Shown here: positions 18,224 through 25,302 of the stretch, piece by piece
Position numbering within the stretch: position 1 is the first letter of the stretch
Layout: each line of letters opens with the position of its first letter
Assembly: GCA_035476575.1 (NCBI GenBank)
Contig: DATILL010000028.1
Location: 1-53,883, forward strand
Origin: DATILL01 sp035476575
GTDB taxonomy: Bacteria > Actinomycetota > Actinomycetes > Mycobacteriales > JACQDL01
Length of the DNA stretch: 53,883 bases
Direction: 5' to 3'
Notes under the pieces: model-generated
The model's database searches: none
Told to the model about the DNA's origin: nothing
What the model saw: only the letters and a program-made list of their open reading frames with translations
Made by a program: the position numbers and the translations under genes

Positions 18224-19264
18224 ATGGACGTGACCAAGGATGCGACAAAGAAGGCCGGGTCGGAGCTTGACTTCGTCGACCCACACGGGCGGCGTCAAAG
18301 CTGGACGGTCCACTACGGCCCGTCCAGTGACTCCGCTGGGACGGCCGTCCGGAGCCGGACGGTAACCTCGGACGGGGGCCGGACGGTCGTGCAGCGGTGG
18401 GTGCCCGCCGAGCTCGCGACCAGGGTGCCGGCGAGCTGCGATCCGCTGGAGAACGAGGTCAGGGCCGGGGTTCGGCTGGCCGGCAGGTTTCGGGACGCCT
18501 TCCCCACCGAGGTGGTTCGGCTGATCGGGTACGACCTGGACCGGGCCGAGCCATTTCTGCTGCTCTCGCCGTACCGGGGCGTTGCGGTCGCCGAGGTAGC
18601 TGGGCGGCTCGGCCTCGCCGAACAGCGTCAGTTCGAAGTTAGCCTGTTTCGCAGCCTGCTCCTCCTGGCCGAGGCGGACATCGTGCATGCTGGCCTGACC
18701 TCGACCGCGGTCCGCTGGGATGGGAAGGCAGTGCAGATCAGCGACTTCTCCTATGCTGCTGTGGTCGGCGATCCGCGAGTGGCGCGGCGGGAGTCGGCCT
18801 GGGCCTCGCCCAACCAACGGGCCGGCACCGGAGTGGCCGAGGCCGCGGATGACATCTGGGCGGCCGGCATGGTTGTCCTACATGCCGTCAGCGGGCGCGC
18901 GGACCCCCTCCCAGATCTCGCTGGCCGGGGACCGGCATTGCAGAACCTCCTGCGGGACGTCTTCGCCGCGGACGGCGCCCAACGGCCGTCCGCCGCTGAC
19001 CTCCTGCGCAGGCTCGACGCTCATACCTATCTCCCACCCGCCGCGGACGGAGTCCAGCAGGCTTTCGCCGAAGGCCGGCAGGTCTTCGACCGGGTCCTCA
19101 CCGAGAAATGGCCGCCGACGCCGACGGTGGCCCTCCTGCCAGCGCCCGAGCTCCCTCGACACAGGATGGCCAGGGGGCAGATCGCACTGTTGGTCGCGGC
19201 GGTACTGGTTGTCGCCACCGGCGTCGCAGTGGCCATGGCACTCCTGTTTGGTGGGTCGCGATGA
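18224..19264 (+). CDS. Kinase-fold pseudokinase with C-terminal transmembrane helix (346 aa)
   Basis: The order of segments follows a protein kinase C-lobe: DRAEPFLLLSPYRGVAVAEV (hinge-like), ADIVHAGLTSTAVRW at the catalytic loop, VQISDFSYAAVVGD at the DFG position near residue 173, SAWASPNQRAG at the APE position, and DDIWAAGMVVLHAVSGRADP for helix F. The catalytic HRD is HAG, DFG is DFS, and no clear VAVK lysine or glycine loop is seen. Phosphotransfer is therefore doubtful and a pseudokinase or nucleotide-sensor role is likelier. A single helix near residues 319-340 (GQIALLVAAVLVVATGVAVA) anchors it, with the kinase fold in the cytosol. Its stop overlaps the GTPase start. A 48-base gap separates it from the gene before. 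Confidence 0.7.
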   Translation: MDVTKDATKKAGSELDFVDPHGRRQSWTVHYGPSSDSAGTAVRSRTVTSDGGRTVVQRWVPAELATRVPASCDPLENEVRAGVRLAGRFRDAFPTEVVRLIGYDLDRAEPFLLLSPYRGVAVAEVAGRLGLAEQRQFEVSLFRSLLLLAEADIVHAGLTSTAVRWDGKAVQISDFSYAAVVGDPRVARRESAWASPNQRAGTGVAEAADDIWAAGMVVLHAVSGRADPLPDLAGRGPALQNLLRDVFAADGAQRPSAADLLRRLDAHTYLPPAADGVQQAFAEGRQVFDRVLTEKWPPTPTVALLPAPELPRHRMARGQIALLVAAVLVVATGVAVAMALLFGGSR

Positions 19265-20364
19265 CGAGCTCCGCCGCGACGATGCTGGAGGGCCTCGCCG
19301 TGCGAAGCGTGCGTTGCCCGATCTGCCTGGACACCTTCGACTGGCCGAGCGGGGACGTGCTCTACCACTACGAGGAAAGGGGTGGGCGGCAGCCTCTCGC
19401 GATGCCGCTGGGGATTGATGAGCTGAAACGGCGCGACATCCTGCGAACCGCCGAGCTGCGCTGCCCGAACCCGTCTCGGGACACGCCCGCGCATTTCCTG
19501 CCAGTCAGCTACGCTTCTTATGCTGAGCCGCTGGTGGTCGGCCTGGTCGGAGAGACGGAGTCCGGCAAGTCCCACCTGCTGGCCGCGATGATTGCCCAGA
19601 TCCAGCGTGGCGGCCTGCAGCCGTATGGGCTGAAGGTCGACCCGGTCGACATCGGTCAGCATGAGGACTACCTGCGGGACCGAGTCGAACCACTGATCCT
19701 CCGGGGCGAGAAGATACCCGGCACGGGGGAGGACGTCACCAGCTACGCGGATGCCCTGCTGATCACCTCGGCAGCCGGTACCAGGCCGGTCGCGTTCTTC
19801 GACGTCGCTGGCGGCAACCTGGTCAAGACCGGTCAGCCTAGCCGGTTCCTGGCCGGGGTGGGCGCGCTGATCTTCGTCGTCGACCCGGGAACCGCGCTTC
19901 AACAGCGCGGTCTCGGCGACCGGAGCGCACCGCGAGAGGCCGTCCGGTCGAGGGACCCCGCGTTCGACGTCGTGCTGAGCAGGCTGGGGGCGGGTGCTCA
20001 ATACCTCGATGTGCCCGCGGCCGTCGTCCTCAACAAGGCGGACCGGCTACGCTTCCAGTCGCCGGTCGACTTCTGGATGCGGCGGCCCGGCAATGGTGGA
20101 CGGATCGACAGCCGACGGCTCCGGGAGGAGAGCAGAGACGTCTATGCGCTGCTGTACGAACACAACGCGCATGCCTGGCTGCGACCGTTTCACGAGTGTC
20201 GTAGATGCACGCTGCATTTCGCCTCGGCGACCGGCGGCGAACCGGACGGTGACAGGTATCCGCGCGGTGTACGGCCGTGGCGGGTGCTGGATCCGCTGGT
20301 CGCCCTGCTGGCGATGACCGGGGTCATCCCCGGTTCGGAGTCGGCGGCGGTGGGTGTCCTATGA
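19261..20364 (+). CDS. Zinc-ribbon TRAFAC-type GTPase (367 aa)
   Basis: A putative zinc ribbon is formed by RCPICLDTFDW near residue 18 and a second pair region LRCPNP near 70. The GTPase core follows, with P-loop VVGLVGETESGKSHLLAAMI near residue 93, a G3-like VAFFDVAGGNL near 180 and G4 VVLNKADRLRF near 257. A second cysteine pair (HECRRCTLHF) lies near residue 320. This matches the DO-GTPase-2 type GTPases that centre a class of bacterial conflict systems together with tubulin-like, vWA and GAP1 proteins; the name is recalled, not searched. The ATG overlaps the pseudokinase stop, and its TGA overlaps the next ATG. The SGKS loop shows nucleotide binding is possible. Confidence 0.8.
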   Translation: MTSSAATMLEGLAVRSVRCPICLDTFDWPSGDVLYHYEERGGRQPLAMPLGIDELKRRDILRTAELRCPNPSRDTPAHFLPVSYASYAEPLVVGLVGETESGKSHLLAAMIAQIQRGGLQPYGLKVDPVDIGQHEDYLRDRVEPLILRGEKIPGTGEDVTSYADALLITSAAGTRPVAFFDVAGGNLVKTGQPSRFLAGVGALIFVVDPGTALQQRGLGDRSAPREAVRSRDPAFDVVLSRLGAGAQYLDVPAAVVLNKADRLRFQSPVDFWMRRPGNGGRIDSRRLREESRDVYALLYEHNAHAWLRPFHECRRCTLHFASATGGEPDGDRYPRGVRPWRVLDPLVALLAMTGVIPGSESAAVGVL

Positions 20365-22088
20365 CGGAGCCGCAGCGCGGGCAGGAGTGGATCGACCGGA
20401 TGGTGTTCGCGCACCAGGAGTCCTTCGACTTCACGATGCTCGGCAGCTCGCTGGGCGCGGCGGCCTCCGACTTCGCCAACTATCTCCGGGGACACGTTCG
20501 GGTCGACCACCCTGAGCGGCCCGCCGTGAGCATGTGGCACTGGCAGGATGAGCTGAACGGGATCCTGCTCCGCCGAGTTCGGGGCGCGTCCGACGACAAC
20601 CGACATGACCGGTGCCACGTGTTGATCGGCGCCCCGTCGACCCTGGCGGCGCCACGCGCGCTGGTCACCCACGACTGGCCGGGCTGGGACGGGCCGGAGT
20701 GGAACGCTCCCGAGATGCGGCCCTTGCCAGCCAGCCGCTTCGCTCCCGTTCAAGAGATCAACATCAAGCTGGACAACCGGGCGGCGCACCACTACGACGA
20801 CCTCACCACGCTGGTAGAGGCACAGCTTCGCAGCAGCGGGGACCCGCTGTCGATCGTCTCCGACCCGACCGATCTCGCCGACCGCGCCGCGTTGCTATGG
20901 GGACTGCTGGCGATCGTGCGGGACCTCCTCGCTGCTCCGGACGCCGCCCCATGGACCTTCTCGACCTTCGAGGCGCGGCATGACGGCGGAGTGCGAAAGG
21001 TCCCACGGGTTGTGTTCGTGCCTCGCGGGCTCGCTAGGGACCGGCACTTCTCGGTCAACCGCCAGGTTGTCTACCTGCCGGAGCCGCCGGAGCCGCCGGA
21101 CGGCTGCCGCCGGGCTGCTGAGCTTCTTGTCTCAACCTACGTCCACGATGGTGGAGGACCGGCGGTGGCGGCATTGCTGCGCCAGCACGATCTGCTTCGG
21201 CCAGACGTTCCCGCCGCGCGGGTCGCCCGTCTGATCGAGATCGTCGGCGGCCCGGTCGAGGTGCCCGCCAAGCCGATCCTGGGCTCGAACCCGTCCAGCG
21301 CAGGGTGGGGCACAGGCCCGCGAACGCCGCTGGTTCCGGAACCGGACCTCCCGAACCTGTCGACCACCGCGCGTCCGTCGTCCCCCCAGGTGGACACCGT
21401 GGCTTTGACCCCCGTGGCTTTGACCCCCGTGGCTTCGACTCCTGTGGCTTCGACTCCTGTAGCTTCGACCCCTGTGCCGCTGGCCCCGCTGACCGGACGC
21501 ATGCTGAAAGATGTGTCCGACCTCGAGCTGGTTGACCTGCTCGGCGTCGGCCAGCCTGTTGCGCCGGCCACGGTCCTCGCCGAGATCTACCGCCGCCGGG
21601 TTGCCGAGGAGGAGACTCGGCCACGGGTCCGCGAGAGGCTGCTCGGACACGGCTTCTGGTACAGGGAGCTTCTCGCGCTCCCGCCTTCTCTCGCACTGTC
21701 CCCGTTCGACTTCCGGAGGGCAATGTACGATCTGGTCTGGTTCGGCTACGGTCCCGGTGCGTTCGCTGATCCCCAGGTCGTCGCGGTGGTGGTTGAGGCC
21801 CTTGAGTCCGAGGAGACACCCGCGGCCATCGTGGACGCGTTTGTCGACTACGCCGTCCACCAACAGGTTTACGATCGGATCCTGCCGGCCGTCGGCCTGC
21901 GACGGCTCCGGGAACGCTTCCCGCTTCTCGTACGGCCGTCCGCGAAGGAAACCCAACCAGATCCGCTGGACGGGCAGCCGGGCAGAAAGATCCGGTGGTT
22001 CGACCGGCCCGAGGTGGCGCCTAACGCCATACGGGTGATGAGCGTTGTCATTCTCGTGCTGCTCATCATTGTCGTCGTGAAATGGTGA
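20361..22088 (+). CDS. GTPase-associated tail-anchored protein, GAP1-like (575 aa)
   Basis: The N-terminal 330 residues form a mixed domain (RMVFAHQESFDFTMLGSSLG, VSMWHWQDELNGILLRRV, YLPEPPEPPDGCR). It resembles the GAP1-N2 region of GTPase-associated proteins encoded beside the GTPase in these systems. A low-complexity linker with five TP-ending pentapeptides lies at residues 347-371. A helical domain follows (about 380-530). The last 16 residues are hydrophobic (VMSVVILVLLIIVVVKW), a tail anchor that would hold the whole protein at the inner membrane facing the cytosol. It is the last gene of the operon, and only four bases overlap the GTPase stop. Assignment relies on context and motif recall. 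Confidence 0.65.
   Translation: MTEPQRGQEWIDRMVFAHQESFDFTMLGSSLGAAASDFANYLRGHVRVDHPERPAVSMWHWQDELNGILLRRVRGASDDNRHDRCHVLIGAPSTLAAPRALVTHDWPGWDGPEWNAPEMRPLPASRFAPVQEINIKLDNRAAHHYDDLTTLVEAQLRSSGDPLSIVSDPTDLADRAALLWGLLAIVRDLLAAPDAAPWTFSTFEARHDGGVRKVPRVVFVPRGLARDRHFSVNRQVVYLPEPPEPPDGCRRAAELLVSTYVHDGGGPAVAALLRQHDLLRPDVPAARVARLIEIVGGPVEVPAKPILGSNPSSAGWGTGPRTPLVPEPDLPNLSTTARPSSPQVDTVALTPVALTPVASTPVASTPVASTPVPLAPLTGRMLKDVSDLELVDLLGVGQPVAPATVLAEIYRRRVAEEETRPRVRERLLGHGFWYRELLALPPSLALSPFDFRRAMYDLVWFGYGPGAFADPQVVAVVVEALESEETPAAIVDAFVDYAVHQQVYDRILPAVGLRRLRERFPLLVRPSAKETQPDPLDGQPGRKIRWFDRPEVAPNAIRVMSVVILVLLIIVVVKW
21399..21473 (+). repeat. Five tandem 15-bp repeats encoding VA(L/S)TP
   Basis: Five in-frame 15-bp units (consensus gtggcttygacycct) encode VALTP, VALTP, VASTP, VASTP, VASTP in the linker of the GTPase-associated protein. 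Slipped-strand gain or loss of units would keep the frame and only change linker length. The units differ mainly at the third codon (TTG or TCG). Confidence 0.9.
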
Positions 22089-22096
22089 GATGACCA

Positions 22097-22110
22097 CGGC
22101 GGTGCCGCCG
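22097..22110 (+). terminator. Small hairpin after the conflict operon
   Basis: CGGCGG and CCGCCG arms, separated by two bases, lie nine bases after the last stop codon of the operon. The usable stem is five pairs with a four-base loop and no T tract. It is a weak terminator candidate, listed because no stronger one is seen before the convergent TetR gene. Confidence 0.25.
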
Positions 22111-22189
22111 GAGGCCCCGGGATACGACTTGACGTGCCGGTGGCGTCATAGCCTTGGCTAACGGCGTCCTGGCCAGTGACGTGGAGCCG

Positions 22190-22804
22190 CTACGCCGACG
22201 TGCTGGTGGCCTGGTGCGCTCCGACCACCGGCGCCGAGGCGGTGTCACCGAGCGCACCCAGGGCGCCGAGCGCGGCGTCCAAGATCTCGGCCCGGACGTC
22301 CTCGGTGAGCCGCCCGTTGCCCAGCTCCCGGGCCATGGTCGTACCGTCCTTGATGACGGCCATCGCCACCCGGGCCCGGATCAGCCGGGCCAGCCCCGGC
22401 GACGGCCCGGCCAGCGCCCGGGTGATCTGCTCGATACGCTCCCCGATGCGGTGCCGCTGCGAGTACTCCTGCAGGTTCGACGTGTCCCCGGAGCAGACCG
22501 CCAGGTACGCGGCCGGGTGGCGGGCCTGTAGGTCGATCAGCGCGCCGAGCAGCTCGGCGGGCCGGACACCCGGCTCGCGTGTCGCCCGTTCGGCGATCCG
22601 TGCCAGCTCCGCCGCCGGCTCGGCCACCAGCGCGTCGAGAACGGCCTCCTTCGAGGCGAAGTGATAATAGAGAGCGCCCTTGGTCGCGCCGAGCCGACTA
22701 GCGATGTCGGCGATTGATGTGCCGACGTAGCCCTGTGACACGAACAGGTCACGAGCGATGTCGAGGATCTTGGCGCGGGTGTCCGAGGTATCGCGTGTCC
22801 GCAT
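22190..22804 (-). CDS. TetR/AcrR-family transcriptional regulator (204 aa)
   Basis: The N-terminal DNA-binding domain is typical: RAKILDIARDLFVSQGYVGT, then IADIASRLGATKGALYYHFA with the recognition helix ending in YYHF near residue 50. The C-terminal ligand-binding part is helical (ELLGALIDLQARHPAAYLAV). ATG 22804 was chosen because the helix-turn-helix starts about ten residues later, whereas the longer frame adds unrelated residues. It is convergent with the conflict operon and shares strand with the nSTAND gene, 146 bases upstream of it. An autoregulatory site probably lies in that gap. Targets and ligand are not evident. Confidence 0.92.
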   Translation of the reverse strand: MRTRDTSDTRAKILDIARDLFVSQGYVGTSIADIASRLGATKGALYYHFASKEAVLDALVAEPAAELARIAERATREPGVRPAELLGALIDLQARHPAAYLAVCSGDTSNLQEYSQRHRIGERIEQITRALAGPSPGLARLIRARVAMAVIKDGTTMARELGNGRLTEDVRAEILDAALGALGALGDTASAPVVGAHQATSTSA

Positions 22805-22950
22805 GCCCGGCAGCCTACTTGACGGCCTGGACAGCCAGTGGCTAGTTCTGACGCCGTGGAGCACGGCGACGGCGTGACGCCGCGGGCGCGATGCCACCTG
22901 CCCGCCGCTGGCTTGGTGGCAGTGGACCGGTCCGGTGCCTGGTCATGCGG

Positions 22951-24822
22951 TCAGGCCGGCCGGCCGAGCCGGGCGCGGGCGAGCGCGCGGGCGGACCGGA
23001 TCTCCGCCTTCTGGTCGATGGACGGCCGGATCCGGATGGCGTTGTCCAGATCCTCCAGTGCCGAGGAGAACTCGCCGGTCTCGATCCGGATCAGGCCCCG
23101 GGCGACCAGCGCGTCGACCGCGCCGGGGGCGATAGTCAGCGTCGCGCCCAGCACGGCCGTGGCCGCCAGGAGCTGGCCGGAGTCCCGCAGTGCGCGGGCC
23201 AGATCGATCTGGATGGCTAGGTCGCTCGGCAACCGGACCTCGGCTCCATACAGCTCGGCGAGGGCCTCGGCGTACCGGCGCTGGCGCAACAGGATCCGCC
23301 CGATGCCGGCCAGCGACCGGCCCGCCCCGGCCGAGTCCTGGACGAGCTCGAACAGTGAGGCCGCCGCCCGGTAGTGCGACTCGGCCTCCTGGTTGTGCCC
23401 GACCTCGGTGGCGACCCGGCCCAGGCAGGACAGCGCCGTCGCCCTGGTGTGCAGGTCGCCGCCGCTGGTCCGGACCGCTTCGGCGGCGCACTGGGTGGCC
23501 AGCGCGAAGTTGCCCTCGGCCAACGCGCCCTCGGCAGCGACCAGGATGTCCGTCGGGCTGCTGCCCCCGGCTAGCGTCTCGGCCGCCCACCGGTCGGCGG
23601 CCTCCCGAACCGCTGCGACCAGCCGATCGTTCGTCAACTGGTACCAGCGCGAGCCCAGCCGGCTCTCCGCGGTGAGCAGGTAGCAGTCGAGGAGCTGGCT
23701 GGCGATCTCCTTTGGCACGCCGCCGACTCCGGCGACGCCCTCGTAGGCGGTGCCCCGCCCGCCCAGGTCGGTGATGAACGTGCGGGCCAGCCAGCTCCAC
23801 ACGTCGCGCTCCGGCACCTCCTGCGCCACCGCCACGCGCTGCACCGCCCGCTCGCAGAAGCGCACCAGCGCGCCGTCCAGGTCGCCCGGGCTGTACAGCA
23901 GCTCTTTGGTCACCATCTCGATCCCGGCGGGCAGCGCCCGCCATATCGCCGAGCAGGCGGCCTGTAGCTGGGCCGGCTCCACCGTCTCGGCCACCACCTC
24001 GCGGCTTTCGCCGAGCACGTCGACGATCCGGCTGGTCCGCAAGTTGCGGACCACCTCCTCGGCCACGCCGGGCGCGTACGACCGGTCGCCGCCGCGCACC
24101 GGGCCGGCCACCGCATCCAGGGCGGCATCCGGGCTGAGCGGACCCAGCCGATACCGGCCGGCATCAGCGACCGCGGCCAGCAGCGGCTCCAGTCGCGGTA
24201 CGGCGTCCTCGCGGACCGCGAGCAGCAGCCGCAACCCCGGCATCTGGTGGACCGCCGCCAGCAGCTGGTCCAAGAGATCCTGCCGGTGCGGCTCGTCGTA
24301 CTCGGCCGCGAAGACCTGCTCGAACTGGTCGATGACGACCAGCATGGGTGGTGCGTCCGCGGTGTCGACCGGCCGCAGCCGGCGCAGGAACTCCGGGATC
24401 GAGGGGGGCGGATCGACCGTTGCCCCGCCAGCCGAGCCAGCGGACCAGGAGTTGAGCACGCCCACGGTCAACGGGTTGGCGGCCAACGGGTACCACGCCG
24501 GCTGGTCCAACTGGTATGGCGCCGCCGTGTGTTCGCTGGCCGTGTGCTCGGTGGGGGTGCGCGGCCCGGCGACCGGGGTGATCCGGCCAGCCAGCAACAC
24601 GAGCTGGCCTGGCCCGGCAGCGGCCTGCGCCCGCGGGATGACCGCGGCCTGCAGCAGCGATGTCTTTCCCATCCCAGGAGGTCCGTACAGCACAGTCAAC
24701 GGCTGCGCCGTCCACCGTTCGAACACGGCCCGCGACTCTGACGTACGACCGAAGAACTGGTCCCGGTCCCCGGTTTCGTAAGGTCGGAGCCCGATATATG
24801 GCTCGCGTACCGCGTCAGTCAC
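22951..24822 (-). CDS. nSTAND1-type NTPase with C-terminal TPR-like repeats (623 aa)
   Basis: Opens with PYIGLRPYETGDRDQFFGR, the usual lead-in of nSTAND1 NTPases. P-loop VLYGPPGMGKTSLLQAAVI follows near residue 45, and a Walker B strand LVVIDQFEQVF near 160. The middle is helical and winged-helix-like. From about residue 440 come degenerate tetratricopeptide-like repeats (EVGHNQEAESHYRAAASLFE, RQRRYAEALAELYGAEV, ETGEFSSALEDLDNAIRI). STAND proteins are signal-dependent oligomerising switches. No effector domain is fused. GTG 24822 is preferred over the open frame to 25152, because the extra 110 residues are not domain-like and the family begins at this motif. Such NTPases often sit beside FxSxx-COOH loci, which start next door. 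Confidence 0.82.
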   Translation of the reverse strand: MTDAVREPYIGLRPYETGDRDQFFGRTSESRAVFERWTAQPLTVLYGPPGMGKTSLLQAAVIPRAQAAAGPGQLVLLAGRITPVAGPRTPTEHTASEHTAAPYQLDQPAWYPLAANPLTVGVLNSWSAGSAGGATVDPPPSIPEFLRRLRPVDTADAPPMLVVIDQFEQVFAAEYDEPHRQDLLDQLLAAVHQMPGLRLLLAVREDAVPRLEPLLAAVADAGRYRLGPLSPDAALDAVAGPVRGGDRSYAPGVAEEVVRNLRTSRIVDVLGESREVVAETVEPAQLQAACSAIWRALPAGIEMVTKELLYSPGDLDGALVRFCERAVQRVAVAQEVPERDVWSWLARTFITDLGGRGTAYEGVAGVGGVPKEIASQLLDCYLLTAESRLGSRWYQLTNDRLVAAVREAADRWAAETLAGGSSPTDILVAAEGALAEGNFALATQCAAEAVRTSGGDLHTRATALSCLGRVATEVGHNQEAESHYRAAASLFELVQDSAGAGRSLAGIGRILLRQRRYAEALAELYGAEVRLPSDLAIQIDLARALRDSGQLLAATAVLGATLTIAPGAVDALVARGLIRIETGEFSSALEDLDNAIRIRPSIDQKAEIRSARALARARLGRPA

Positions 24823-25302
24823 GTCGGCCGCCGCGGCCGCACGTTCAATTCGGTGTCTACTCTCCTCGTCTGGGGCGGATGGGCGGGTCCATGCCCTTCG
24901 GTGACGTCTGCGCGGAACGCATCTGCCCACCGGTGCCATGATAGACGGCAACCGATCAGCATGTCGTCCGGACGGCTGTGCTGGGTCGGTATTTTCGTCC
25001 TGGCCACGCAGGCTAGAACGAGTTGCCGGGCGGCGGGGTGCGTGCCTGCCGATGGGTGGCGCCTTGTGCTCACCGCTGGGAGACTCCCTGCCCGGTTCGT
25101 CGTACCCGTCGCCGCCGTCGGCGGTGAAGCACCGTATCAACATCAACATCAACGCCCGACCGACATCAAGCGGGTGGGTGTACGGTTAGCGGTGCGGACC
25201 CGCAGCGACTCGGCCAAGGGGGCCTCGGTGACGGACAGCCTGTAGGCTCCTAGGAACCTACCCGTCCAACAACGGGTTCCGGGTCCAGCAGGGGGGCTTT
25301 GG
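24823..25302. promoter_or_regulatory. Divergent promoter region between nSTAND NTPase and FxsT
   Basis: 480 bases without a convincing gene; the open frames are compositionally shadow-like. It must hold both divergent promoters. It contains a short atcaac triple repeat near 25137-25155 and, 25 bases before the FxsT GTG, a hairpin with six-pair arms ACCCGT/ACGGGT (25260-25277, six-base loop). That hairpin would lie in the FxsT leader and could affect its translation or be a protein site. No clear -35/-10 pair was identified. Confidence 0.45.

Noticed and set aside
18189..18233. Mini-ORF of 14 codons (MSTAEPAPGITTWT) between the membrane protein and pseudokinase genes
   Set aside because: Too short to support, although its stop overlaps the pseudokinase start region; possibly translational coupling only.
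21399..21473. CRISPR-like array
   Set aside because: In-frame 15-bp coding repeats with no spacers; no cas genes in the window.
24853..25245. Possible small genes in the nSTAND-FxsT gap
   Set aside because: No ribosome binding site, atypical residue composition and overlap with a likely divergent promoter region.
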